From contig CADEEO010000008.1 in assembly GCA_902826365.1 (NCBI GenBank), positions 3,922 to 38,406 on the forward strand: a DNA stretch of 34,485 bases, read 5' to 3'. This document shows, piece after piece, positions 25,799 through 34,426 of this stretch. Position 1 is the first letter of the stretch. Each line of letters starts with the position of its first letter. The DNA comes from an uncultured Hyphomicrobiales bacterium (GTDB lineage: Bacteria > Pseudomonadota > Alphaproteobacteria > Rhizobiales > Aestuariivirgaceae). The notes under the pieces are model-generated. The model had not been told where the DNA came from and searched no databases. It worked only from the letters and a program-made list of their open reading frames with translations. Position numbers and translations under genes: made by a program.

Positions 25799-26641
25799 TT
25801 GGAACTTTCCGTTTTTCTTGCCGTTCTGGCTGCAGCCCTCATGCACGCCAGTTGGAATTTGCTGGTCAAGCTCAAGCTGGACCGGTTCCTGTCGCTGTTT
25901 CTCATCCAGACCCTGATGGGTGTCATGGGCATAGGCATGCTCTTCTTTTTTGCCTGGCCCTCACGCGAAAGCCTGCCCTATGCCCTGGCCTCCGGTTTTC
26001 TGCATACGGGCTATAATATTTTTCTGGCCCGCAGCTACCGCGATGGCGATCTCAGCCTGGTTTATCCGGTGGCCCGCGGTACCGCCCCCCTGATCACGCT
26101 TCTGGCGACATGGCTGGTGGCCAGCGAGCAGATCAGTGCCATAACCGCCATCGCAATCGGCATCCTGGTGTCGGGCATATGGCTGGTTGCCGTCGGCCGG
26201 CCAAAGGCCCTCAAACCTGACAAAGTGTCGCTATTTTTTGCCCTCGTCACCTCCTGCTTCATTGCCGCCTATACGGTAGTCGATGGCCTGGGCGGGCGCG
26301 CCTCAGGATCAGCCTCCGCCTATACGGCCCTGGTCTTCATACTGGACGCGGTTTTCCTTCTAGGCACAGGCCTCTATATGCGGGGGCCCGGCATTTTCAC
26401 GAAGGTTGCGCCGTTTTGGAAAAGCGGCGTCATCGGCGCCCTGCTTTCGGCCTCCTCCTATTGGATTGTGATATGGGCGATGACACAGGCACCGATTGCG
26501 GCGGTGGCGGCGCTGCGCGAGACCAGCATTCTATTTGTCATCTTCATGTCGGCAAAGCTCCTGAAAGAACAGCTCAGTTGGCTGCGCATCGCAGGAGGGA
26601 TATTAGTCGTTGCGGGAGCAGCTGCGCTTCGCTTGTCATAG
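25799..26641 (+). CDS. EamA/DMT-family membrane transporter
   Basis: A 280-residue inner-membrane protein with about ten hydrophobic helices in two EamA repeats (about 1-135 and 145-280). It begins ELSVFLAVLAAALMHASWNLLVK, the usual first helix with the conserved HASWN. The family exports metabolites such as amino acids; the substrate cannot be told. Translation probably starts at TTG 25799, behind GGAG; the first ATG would cut into helix 1. The stop overlaps the convergent dehydrogenase gene by six bases. Confidence 0.88.
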   Translation: MELSVFLAVLAAALMHASWNLLVKLKLDRFLSLFLIQTLMGVMGIGMLFFFAWPSRESLPYALASGFLHTGYNIFLARSYRDGDLSLVYPVARGTAPLITLLATWLVASEQISAITAIAIGILVSGIWLVAVGRPKALKPDKVSLFFALVTSCFIAAYTVVDGLGGRASGSASAYTALVFILDAVFLLGTGLYMRGPGIFTKVAPFWKSGVIGALLSASSYWIVIWAMTQAPIAAVAALRETSILFVIFMSAKLLKEQLSWLRIAGGILVVAGAAALRLS

Positions 26642-27484
26642 ATCCAGCAAGCGGCTCACGTTCCTTTGACCATGCCCCTTGGCTATCTCAGCCGAGAACA
26701 GGTCTTCCACAGCATCCACCAGCATAGTCTCCATGCCAAGACCGGATGCGAGGGATTTGAAATAGCCAATGTCCTTGGCGGCATTGGCAAGGGAGAACTT
26801 GTAGCCCTCAAAATCCCCATCCAGGGCCGGACCCGCCATCTTGCGCAGCACACCGGAATTGCCCGAGCCATTCAGCATGACGTCATAGAGGTTGCGCCAG
26901 TCGATATCGGCTTTCCGCGCGGTTCCAAAGGCCTGCGCCACGAGGGCTATCATGCCGGTCACAAGGAAATTGGAAATGAGTTTGGCGGCATGGCCGGAGC
27001 CCACAGGACCCATATGGCGGATGGTGCTGGCAAAACAGGACAGCACAGGCAAAATGGCTGCAAATGTTTCAGGAGTTGCCCCGCAAAGCACGCCAAGTTG
27101 GGCGGCTGCGGCCTGCTCTGGTCCACCGGTCATGGGTGCATCGGCATAGGCAACCCCCCGGGCCGCCAATTCGCTGGCCAGGTGGCGGGTCGACTCAGGC
27201 TCCGATGTGCCGGTGTCAATGATGATCTGCCCGAAGCGCAGACCTGGCCGCAAGGCGGCCACGGTCTCTTCGACAATTTTTGAGGAGGATAGGCAGAGCA
27301 TAATGCAATCACTGCTATGAGCGATTTTGTCCAGACTGCCGGCTTCGCTGGCACCCCTGGCGAGCAAATCCTCGATGGGCTCCCGGTTGCGATGGGCGAT
27401 GACGTGAACCTCATGACCGCCTTTCAGCAAATTAAGCACCATGCCATGCCCCATTAGACCAGCACCTATGAAACCAATTCTCAT
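26636..27484 (-). CDS. Beta-hydroxyacid dehydrogenase family oxidoreductase
   Basis: A 282-residue NAD(P)-dependent enzyme of the 3-hydroxyisobutyrate / tartronate-semialdehyde reductase family. The Rossmann motif is GFIGAGLMGHGM; the substrate motif is DAPMTGGPEQA; the catalytic lysine is in GHAAKLISNF. The ATG at 27484 follows GGAGG at ideal spacing; the frame extends five residues further. It is divergent from the aldehyde dehydrogenase gene 60 bases away, which may mean shared control and a joint role in sugar-acid or hydroxyacid breakdown. The exact substrate is not clear. Confidence 0.88.
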   Translation of the reverse strand: MRIGFIGAGLMGHGMVLNLLKGGHEVHVIAHRNREPIEDLLARGASEAGSLDKIAHSSDCIMLCLSSSKIVEETVAALRPGLRFGQIIIDTGTSEPESTRHLASELAARGVAYADAPMTGGPEQAAAAQLGVLCGATPETFAAILPVLSCFASTIRHMGPVGSGHAAKLISNFLVTGMIALVAQAFGTARKADIDWRNLYDVMLNGSGNSGVLRKMAGPALDGDFEGYKFSLANAAKDIGYFKSLASGLGMETMLVDAVEDLFSAEIAKGHGQRNVSRLLDL

Positions 27485-27544
27485 GCTTGCCTCCGCCACT
27501 TCCCATGCTAGTTTCCGCCCCCATAAACAGGAGCGGAATGCACC

Positions 27545-28984
27545 ATGGCGTTACACAAGAATTTCATCAATGGCGAATGGGTTGCGGGCACGGGCGCCAA
27601 GGAAAACATCAATCCTTCCGACATCACTGATGTCGTTGGCGAGTATGCGCAAGCCGACAAGGGGCAAACCGAGGCTGCCATTGCCGCGGCACAGGCGGCA
27701 GCGCCCGCTTGGGCGGCAACAACGCCGCAGCAACGGGCCGATATTCTGGAAGCAGCGGGCATTGAGCTCCTGGTACGCCGTGAGGAAATTGGCCGGCTGC
27801 TGTCACGCGAAGAAGGAAAGCCTTTGGCCAACGGCATTGCGGAGACCATGCGCGCCGCCCAGATTTTCAAGTTTTTTGCTCAGGAGGCGCTGCGCATCGA
27901 AGGCGTTTCGGTGGCCTCGGTGCGGGCCGGCGTGGATGTTGCCATCACCCGCGAGCCCCTTGGCGTGGTTGGCCTGATCTGCCCGTGGAATTTCCCCATT
28001 GCCATTCCGGCGTGGAAAATGGCCCCGGCATTGGCCTTTGGAAATACCGTTGTATTCAAGCCCGCCGATTTGGTGCCCGGCACGGCCTGGGCCCTGGTTG
28101 AAATTCTGTCACGCACCGGGTTGCCCAAGGGCGTACTGAACCTGGTCATGGGGCGCGGCTCGGTGGTGGGGCAGACCATGCTCGATTCCCGTGGCGTAAA
28201 CGCCATCTCATTTACCGGTTCCGTTGAAACGGGGGCCAAGGTTGCCATGGCCTGTTCGGGGCGCGGAGCCAAATATCAATTAGAAATGGGCGGCAAGAAT
28301 CCGTTGGTGGTTCTCGACGACGCCAACATTGACGCGGCGGTTGCCGCTTCCATCGACGGGGCCTTCTTCCAGACCGGGCAGCGCTGCACGGCCTCTTCCC
28401 GCCTTGTTGTTCAAAGCAAGATCCATGATGCCTTCGTCGACAAGATGGTGACGGCCATGAAGGCGCTGAAGGTTGACAACGCGCTGAAAGACGGGACACA
28501 GGTTGGGCCTGTCGTTGACGAAAACCAGATGGCCCAGGATGAGAAATATATCGGCATCGCACGGGCTGAGGGCGGCGAACTGGCCTGGGGCGGCGAACGG
28601 CTGAACCGCGACACCAAGGGACATTACCTGTCGCCTGCCCTGTTCACCAATACAAAGAACGAAATGCGGATCAACCGGGAGGAAGTTTTTGGCCCCGTGG
28701 CCTCCGTCATCAAGGTGGGGAGTTATGACGAGGCCCTGGCCGTGGCCAATGACACGGCATTTGGCCTTTCCTCCGGCATTTTCACGACATCGCTGAAATA
28801 CGCCACGGACTTCCGCAAAAAATCAGCGGCAGGCATGGTGATGGTGAACCTGCCGACGGCGGGCGTGGATTATCACGTGCCGTTCGGCGGGCGCAAAGGC
28901 TCAAGCTACGGGGCGCGCGAACAGGGGCGCTTTGCGGCTGATTTCTATACGGCGATCAAGACAGCTTATACGCTTGCGGGCTAA
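27545..28984 (+). CDS. NAD(P)-dependent aldehyde dehydrogenase, ketoglutarate-semialdehyde type
   Basis: A 479-residue aldehyde dehydrogenase. PWNFPIAIPAWK and FTGSVETG are the cofactor segments. The catalytic Glu is in EMGGKNPLVV and the catalytic Cys in GQRCTASSR, all intact. The opening KNFINGEWV and NINPSDITDVVGEYAQAD resembles enzymes that oxidise 2,5-dioxovalerate (alpha-ketoglutarate semialdehyde), the last step of glucarate, galactarate and pentose oxidation. That substrate is an inference by resemblance. GGAG lies upstream of the ATG. It ends two bases before the convergent pncA. Confidence 0.88.
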   Translation: MALHKNFINGEWVAGTGAKENINPSDITDVVGEYAQADKGQTEAAIAAAQAAAPAWAATTPQQRADILEAAGIELLVRREEIGRLLSREEGKPLANGIAETMRAAQIFKFFAQEALRIEGVSVASVRAGVDVAITREPLGVVGLICPWNFPIAIPAWKMAPALAFGNTVVFKPADLVPGTAWALVEILSRTGLPKGVLNLVMGRGSVVGQTMLDSRGVNAISFTGSVETGAKVAMACSGRGAKYQLEMGGKNPLVVLDDANIDAAVAASIDGAFFQTGQRCTASSRLVVQSKIHDAFVDKMVTAMKALKVDNALKDGTQVGPVVDENQMAQDEKYIGIARAEGGELAWGGERLNRDTKGHYLSPALFTNTKNEMRINREEVFGPVASVIKVGSYDEALAVANDTAFGLSSGIFTTSLKYATDFRKKSAAGMVMVNLPTAGVDYHVPFGGRKGSSYGAREQGRFAADFYTAIKTAYTLAG

Positions 28985-28986
28985 GC

Positions 28987-29595
28987 CTATATCAGTTCAA
29001 TGCCCCGGTCGCGGAACAAGCTGCGCGTGGCATCGGCCGAGCCATTGAGATCAATGGCCTTGCAGGCTTCCTCGATCACTACCGTATCAAAGCCCAGGTT
29101 TTTTGCGTCTTCCGCCGAATAGCGCACGCAATAGTCGAAGGCCAGCCCAACGCAAAAGACCCGAGTGAAACCCCGCTCCCGCAAATAGCCGCCAAGGCCC
29201 GTCGGCGTCACATGGTCGTTTTCAAAGAAGGCCGAATAGGAATCGACCTCATGGCGGAAACCTTTCCGCACAATGAGCTCGGTCTGCGGAATATCCAAAA
29301 GCTTATGGAATGCCGAACCGTGGCTTGCCTGAATGCAGTGATCCGGCCACAGGGTTTGCTGGCCATAGGGCATTTCAATTTCGGAAAAAATCTCCTTGCC
29401 GGGGTGCGATGATGCAAAAGAGGAATGCCCGGCGGGATGCCAGTCCTGGGTCAGCACCACATGCTTGAAATTCCTGGCGAAGTCATTGATGAGAGGAACG
29501 ACTTCATCGGCATCGGGCACGGCCAGCTTTCCGCCGGCGCAAAAATCATACTGAATGTCGACAACGAGAAGCACTTCGTTTTCACTGGTCTGCAT
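28987..29595 (-). CDS. pncA: Nicotinamidase
   Basis: Hydrolyses nicotinamide to nicotinic acid for NAD salvage, in the cytoplasm. It has 202 residues. The catalytic triad is visible: D13 in VVDIQYDF, K111 in VRKGF and C156 in GLAFDYCVR. The metal-binding residues are D51, H53 and H57 in QDWHPAGHSSF. The ATG at 29595 follows GAGG at good spacing; the open frame to 29661 overlaps glk and is rejected. It begins seven bases after the glk stop, so it is the second gene of a glk-pncA pair. Confidence 0.94.
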   Translation of the reverse strand: MQTSENEVLLVVDIQYDFCAGGKLAVPDADEVVPLINDFARNFKHVVLTQDWHPAGHSSFASSHPGKEIFSEIEMPYGQQTLWPDHCIQASHGSAFHKLLDIPQTELIVRKGFRHEVDSYSAFFENDHVTPTGLGGYLRERGFTRVFCVGLAFDYCVRYSAEDAKNLGFDTVVIEEACKAIDLNGSADATRSLFRDRGIELI

Positions 29596-29602
29596 GGGAA
29601 CC

Positions 29603-30544
29603 TCATTGGGCAAGGGATGCGGCGCATCCCTTGAAAGCTGGAAACCGGTCGACAATGACATAGACGGGAATCGGACGCATGATATCCGACAGTTTGCCCT
29701 TGTCCTCGAATACAGCGCGGAAAGGGCCGCTCTTCAGCTTGTCAATAATGGAAGGGGCAATGCCTCCCGCAAGATAGACGCCGCCGCGGGCCTGCAGCGC
29801 CATGGCCGCATCGCCGGAAATGCGCCCCAGCCAGGAGATGAATTGATCGAGGGTTTTAGCGGCTACCGCGTCCTGCCCCTTCAGGGCCGCCTGAATGACG
29901 GCTTCGGGAGTGGCCAGTTTTCCCTGGGGCGAAAGCGTCTTGTAGAGCAAATAAAGGCCACTGCCGCTGACGGCATCTTCAGCGATGAATATGCTGCCGG
30001 GCTTTTTCATGCGCTCGCGCAGGTCGAATTCCTCGCGCGTGACGGTAGGCAGCGTCACTTGGCCGAGTTCGCCGGGCAGCGCCATCCACCCGCCTTGCGG
30101 CAAGGGCGCGAGGGCTGCCATGCCAAGGCCGGTTCCAGGGCCCAAGACAATTTTGAGCTTGGGGACCGCCGTCTCCTGCCCGCCTATCTGGACCAGGTCA
30201 TCACCTTGGAGATGGGGGAGGGAAAGGGCCAAGGCTTCATAATCGTTCAACAGCCGCAGGCGCCTCGCCTTGGCGGCCAGCCGCAGGCTTTCAGTGGTAA
30301 ATGACCAATCGTAGTTGGTGAGGGATATGTGTTCGCGGTCAACCGGCGCGGCGACGGCGATGGCGGCAGACGCAAGCGAGTCTACCTTCTGATTGCGCAA
30401 ATACTGCTGAATTGCCCCTTCAAGCGAGGGGAAATTGTCGTTTCGCAAGGCCTCCATGTGCTGGATCGCCATGGAGCCCTGCTTAACCAGACCAAAGCGG
30501 GAGTTGGTGCCCCCAATGTCGCCGACAAGTGCAAATTCCGTCAT
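29603..30544 (-). CDS. glk: Glucokinase
   Basis: Phosphorylates glucose with ATP, feeding the Entner-Doudoroff route (compare edd-eda at the right edge). The 313 residues fit the E. coli-type Glk family rather than the ROK family. The phosphate motif is VGDIGGTNSRFGLV; GPGTGLGMA and PGELGQVTLP are sugar and nucleotide segments, and YLAGGIAPS is the C-terminal adenosine motif. The ATG at 30544 follows GAGGACAG; the frame is open to 30616 but those residues do not resemble Glk. It is divergent from prfC. Confidence 0.93.
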   Translation of the reverse strand: MTEFALVGDIGGTNSRFGLVKQGSMAIQHMEALRNDNFPSLEGAIQQYLRNQKVDSLASAAIAVAAPVDREHISLTNYDWSFTTESLRLAAKARRLRLLNDYEALALSLPHLQGDDLVQIGGQETAVPKLKIVLGPGTGLGMAALAPLPQGGWMALPGELGQVTLPTVTREEFDLRERMKKPGSIFIAEDAVSGSGLYLLYKTLSPQGKLATPEAVIQAALKGQDAVAAKTLDQFISWLGRISGDAAMALQARGGVYLAGGIAPSIIDKLKSGPFRAVFEDKGKLSDIMRPIPVYVIVDRFPAFKGCAASLAQ

Positions 30545-30661
30545 TCTGTCCTCAGCCCTCCACTGCCACGGCCAGCGATGGAGGGCAAGAGCGGCGGTGA
30601 TCTGGCCAATCAGCATGACTTCGGCTAGGAAGCGCCTTTACCTGAACCAGTTGGAAATTCC

Positions 30662-32245
30662 GTGACTGATCAAATAGCTTCCGAGGTTTCGCGCCGGCGG
30701 ACCTTTGCCATCATTTCCCATCCGGACGCCGGCAAGACCACGCTGACGGAAAAGCTGCTGCTTTTCGGCGGCGCAATCCAGCTTGCCGGACAGGTGCGGG
30801 CCAAGGGCGACCGGCGGCGGACGCGCTCGGACTGGATGTCTATCGAGCGGGCGCGCGGCATTTCGGTTGTCACCTCGGTCATGACTTTTGAATATAATAA
30901 CTGCGTGTTCAACCTGCTGGATACTCCAGGGCACGAGGACTTTTCCGAAGACACCTACCGCACGCTCACGGCGGTTGACGCGGCGGTCATGGTGATCGAC
31001 GGGGCCAAGGGCATTGAAGCGCGGACCCGCAAGCTTTTTGAAATCTGCCGCCTGCGCGACATTCCGATCATCACCTTCATCAACAAGATGGACCGGGAAA
31101 CCCGCGAGCCGCTTGACCTTCTGGACGAGATTGAGAAGGGCCTGGCGCTGACGGTTGCCCCCATGGTGTGGCCCATTGGATTAGGCCGGGCTTTTGTCGG
31201 CACCTATGATCTCACTACGCCACGGGTCCGGCGGCTGGACGAAGATCCTGCCGGGCAAAAAGTGTCCGGCCCTGATGACCCGCTGTTCACCACCCTGCTC
31301 ACGCCGCCGCAGCTTGCGACCTGGCGCGACGAGATGGAGCTGGTGCGCGACCTCTGCCACAGCTTTGATCGCGCTTCGTTTCTTGAGGGCCATTTGTCGC
31401 CGGTGCTTTTTGGTTCGGCACTGCGAAACTTCGGGGTGCGCGATCTTCTCGACACGCTCATTACCCACGCGCCGCCGCCGCGCGACCAGCAGGCGCGACA
31501 GCGGGTGGTTCATGCGAACGAAGGCAAAATGTCGGGCATTGTGTTCAAGATACAGGCCAACATGGACCCCAACCACCGGGACCGCATCGCCTTCATGCGG
31601 CTTGCTTCCGGCAAGCTGACGCGCGGCATGCGGGTGAAGATTGTCCGTACTGGAAAGACCCTTGCCCTTAACGCCCCACAATTCTTCTTTGCCCAGGACC
31701 GCTCTCTGGCGGAGGAAGCCTTTGCCGGCGATGTGGTGGGCATTCCCAATCACGGCGTGCTGCGCATTGGCGATACGCTGACGGAAGGCGAGGAGATTGT
31801 TTTCACCGGCGTGCCAAGTTTCGCACCGGAAATCCTGCGCCGGGTGAAGCTCGGTGATCCGATGAAGGCCAAGAAGATGCGCAGCGCTTTGGAGGAATTG
31901 GCCGAGGAAGGCGTGGTGCAGCTCTTCATTCCGGTGGACGGTTCGGCCGCCGTGGTGGGCGTGGTGGGCGCGCTTCAGCTTGATGTGCTGGCTGACCGGC
32001 TGGCCAATGAATATGGCGTTCCGGTCGAGTTTGAAACGACGCGGCACGAAGTGATGCGCTGGATTGCCAGCGATGACCCCAAAAAGCTTGACGATTTCAT
32101 TGCGGCCAACCGCTTTTCGATCGCCAATGACCTTGATGGCTCGCCGGTGTTGATGGCACAATCGGCCTTCAGCCTGAACTACACGCTGGAGCGGGCGCCG
32201 GAGATCAAGGCCACCGAAATCAAGGAAATGCACAAGGCCGCCTAA
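30662..32245 (+). CDS. prfC: Peptide chain release factor 3
   Basis: A 527-residue translational GTPase that removes RF1/RF2 from the ribosome after peptide release. The GTPase domain has G1 SHPDAGKTT (19-27), the switch segment RARGISVVTSVM, G3 DTPGHEDFSEDTYRTL and G4 NKMDRE. Domains II and III follow, including SGIVFKIQANMDPNHRDRIAFMR, typical of RF3. Translation starts with GTG behind GGAA. It is divergent from glk and followed 12 bases later by the DUF599 gene. Confidence 0.96.
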   Translation: MTDQIASEVSRRRTFAIISHPDAGKTTLTEKLLLFGGAIQLAGQVRAKGDRRRTRSDWMSIERARGISVVTSVMTFEYNNCVFNLLDTPGHEDFSEDTYRTLTAVDAAVMVIDGAKGIEARTRKLFEICRLRDIPIITFINKMDRETREPLDLLDEIEKGLALTVAPMVWPIGLGRAFVGTYDLTTPRVRRLDEDPAGQKVSGPDDPLFTTLLTPPQLATWRDEMELVRDLCHSFDRASFLEGHLSPVLFGSALRNFGVRDLLDTLITHAPPPRDQQARQRVVHANEGKMSGIVFKIQANMDPNHRDRIAFMRLASGKLTRGMRVKIVRTGKTLALNAPQFFFAQDRSLAEEAFAGDVVGIPNHGVLRIGDTLTEGEEIVFTGVPSFAPEILRRVKLGDPMKAKKMRSALEELAEEGVVQLFIPVDGSAAVVGVVGALQLDVLADRLANEYGVPVEFETTRHEVMRWIASDDPKKLDDFIAANRFSIANDLDGSPVLMAQSAFSLNYTLERAPEIKATEIKEMHKAA

Positions 32246-32257
32246 GGAGCAAGCTTC

Positions 32258-32983
32258 ATGTTGCCAGATGACCTTGACCTGCCGCGCATCCTTGCAATTG
32301 CCTTTATTTTCGCCATGTGGGGGCTTTACAGCCCGATCCTCAGCGCACTGGGGCGCGGCACCTTGAATGCGCAATTGCATGTGGTGCGGATGCGCTGGAT
32401 GCGCATGCTGCTGCAAACGCACCGCGACCACCGGGCTTTCGATGCCCTGTTGATGGGGCATATTTCCAATTCCATGGCCTTCTTCGGGTCGGCTACGCTG
32501 CTGGTGCTGGCGGGCCTGCTGGGAACGCTCGCCAATATCAGCCGGCTTTACGCGGCGGTGATGGAGATAAAATTTGTCCCTGTCGTCAGCCTTGAGCTTT
32601 TCACCATCTATTTCGTGGCGCTCACCCTGATCCTTGCAATCTGCTTTTTCTCGTTCACCTATGCATTGCGGAAGCTCGCCTATACGCTTGCCATGATCGG
32701 CGGCCTGAGCGAGGCGCCGGGCGATGATCCCCGGTCAAAGATCATGGTGGTGGAAACGGCGACGGTGATGACCGAAGCGGTGAGGAGTTTGAACACCGGC
32801 ATTCGCGGCTATTACTTCGCGATTGCGGCGTTCTTCCTGTTTGTCGGCCCCTATTCCTGCATGGCAATGACGGCGGCTATGAGCGGGTTGTTGCTCTACC
32901 GCCAGGGATTTTCCACCACGGCGCTGGCGATTGAACGCTATGTTGATGCGATGAATAGCGGAAAGAGCGATGGCAAGCCATGA
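32258..32983 (+). CDS. DUF599 family membrane protein
   Basis: A 241-residue inner-membrane protein of unknown function with four hydrophobic segments (about 10-30, 72-92, 110-140 and 188-215). Basic residues in between (VVRMRWMRMLLQTHRDHR) probably face the cytoplasm, and SNSMAFFGSATLLVLAGLLG is the conserved core of the family. A strong AAGGAG lies before the ATG. Its stop overlaps the hydrolase start as ATGA, so the two are co-expressed. No catalytic motif is visible. Confidence 0.85.
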   Translation: MLPDDLDLPRILAIAFIFAMWGLYSPILSALGRGTLNAQLHVVRMRWMRMLLQTHRDHRAFDALLMGHISNSMAFFGSATLLVLAGLLGTLANISRLYAAVMEIKFVPVVSLELFTIYFVALTLILAICFFSFTYALRKLAYTLAMIGGLSEAPGDDPRSKIMVVETATVMTEAVRSLNTGIRGYYFAIAAFFLFVGPYSCMAMTAAMSGLLLYRQGFSTTALAIERYVDAMNSGKSDGKP

Positions 32984-33798
32984 TTGGGCGCGAAATCCTT
33001 TCGCCCGATGGTTTGGTTCTCGCCGGCTATGAGCATGGCAACCGACACGGCCCTGAAATTCTTTTCATTCATGGCTTTTCGCAATGTTCGCTTTGCTGGA
33101 ATAACCAGTTTTCCTCTCCGGCACTTGCCAAGGATTTCCGCCTGATAGCTTTTGATATCCGTGGGCATGGCGCTTCGGAAAAACCTGCGGATGTCTCGCG
33201 CTATGCCGAAGACAGGCTGTTTGCAGATGATGTTCATAGCGTCATGGAGGCCTACAACCTGAGGCGGCCCGTGCTAGTGGGCTGGTCCTATGCGGGCCGC
33301 ATCGTGGAAGACTATGCGGAGGCCTATGGCACGAGCCGCATTGCCGGGATAAGTTACGTCTGCGCACGGACAAACAATGATCCGGCTTACAATGGACCGG
33401 GAACGGAATTTCTGGGCGACATGAGCGGCAATGATCTTGACGCCAATATCAGGGCCACGCGGGCTTTCGTGCGGGCCTGTTATGAGAAGCAGCCCAGTCC
33501 GGAGGAGTTCGAAACGGTTTTCGATTACAACATGCGGGTTCCTCCGGGCATTCGCGCGGCGCATCTCGGCAGGCCCGCATCGGATGGCGGCATTCTGGCA
33601 AAACTTGATGTGCCCGTGCTGGTTACCCAGGGAAGCGAGGACAAGCTTGTGCTGAGAGGCCTTGGCGAACTCACGGCAAGAGTGGTGCCAGGGGCGCGGC
33701 TCTCAATCTATGACGGCATCGGCCATGCGCCCTTTGCCGAGGACGCAGCCCGCTTTAATCGCGAGCTGGCGGAATTTGCGCGGGCTGTCCAAGTTTAG
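32980..33798 (+). CDS. Alpha/beta-fold hydrolase
   Basis: A 272-residue serine hydrolase. The oxyanion segment is FIHGFSQCSLCW, the nucleophile S103 sits in VGWSYAG, and the other triad members are likely D221 (TQGSEDKL) and H249 (DGIGHAPF). DIRGHGASEKP is also standard for the fold. No signal peptide is seen, so it is cytoplasmic. The substrate is unknown. It is coupled to the DUF599 gene by ATGA. Its last 44 bases overlap the tail of the convergent eda. Confidence 0.9.
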   Translation: MIGREILSPDGLVLAGYEHGNRHGPEILFIHGFSQCSLCWNNQFSSPALAKDFRLIAFDIRGHGASEKPADVSRYAEDRLFADDVHSVMEAYNLRRPVLVGWSYAGRIVEDYAEAYGTSRIAGISYVCARTNNDPAYNGPGTEFLGDMSGNDLDANIRATRAFVRACYEKQPSPEEFETVFDYNMRVPPGIRAAHLGRPASDGGILAKLDVPVLVTQGSEDKLVLRGLGELTARVVPGARLSIYDGIGHAPFAEDAARFNRELAEFARAVQV

Positions 33799-34426
33799 AG
33801 GCCTCGCGGGCCAAGGTTTCTGTCCCTGCCCAATCCCCCGCCTCAATCAATTTTTTTGGCACCATCCATGAGCCACCTACTGTAATGACGTTTGGCAGCT
33901 TCAGGTATTTCGGCGCGGATTCCAGGGTTATTCCGCCTGTCGGGCAGAAACGGATTTGCGGCAGGGGCTGGGCCAGCGAGGCCAAATAGGCTGCCCCGCC
34001 TGCGGGTTCAGCGGGGAAGAATTTCTGGAAGCTATAGCCCTGCTCAAGGAGGTTCATGCCTTCCGATGCGGTAACGCCACCGGGGAGCAGCGGCATTTTG
34101 ATATCTTTTGCAGCTTGGAGCAGCTTTGGAGAAGAGCCCGGAGACACGGCAAAGGCGCAGCCCAGCTTGTCCATGTCAGCCATCTGTTCCGGCGTGATCA
34201 CTGTACCGACACCGACGATGGCGCCTTTTACTTCCGCGGTGATGGCGCGGATGGATTCAATTGCAGCACCAGTGCGCAGGGTGATTTCAAGAACGGGCAG
34301 GCCACCCTTAACGAGCGACTTGGCCAGCGGCACCGCATCGGCCACGCGTTCAATCACCATCACGGGCACGACTGGGGCCGCCTTGAGAATGGCTTCAATG
34401 CCGGCCTGCAAATCCCTTGTCATCAT
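33755..34426 (-). CDS. eda: 2-dehydro-3-deoxy-phosphogluconate aldolase
   Basis: Splits KDPG to pyruvate and glyceraldehyde 3-phosphate, the final step of the Entner-Doudoroff pathway; cytoplasmic. The 223 residues contain the catalytic Glu47 in LEITLRT and the Schiff-base Lys135 in [22 protein letters not shown] and [14 protein letters not shown] bind phosphate. Two adjacent ATGs (34426, 34423) overlap the stop of the gene upstream, probably edd. The last 15 codons overlap the convergent hydrolase, an unusually long tail-to-tail overlap. Confidence 0.95.
   Translation of the reverse strand: MMTRDLQAGIEAILKAAPVVPVMVIERVADAVPLAKSLVKGGLPVLEITLRTGAAIESIRAITAEVKGAIVGVGTVITPEQMADMDKLGCAFAVSPGSSPKLLQAAKDIKMPLLPGGVTASEGMNLLEQGYSFQKFFPAEPAGGAAYLASLAQPLPQIRFCPTGGITLESAPKYLKLPNVITVGGSWMVPKKLIEAGDWAGTETLAREASKLGQPAQIPPARD

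Noticed and set aside
31181..32461. 426-codon open frame on the minus strand opposite prfC
   Set aside because: Antisense shadow of prfC running into the DUF599 gene. The composition is rich in His, Arg and Gln and resembles no family.
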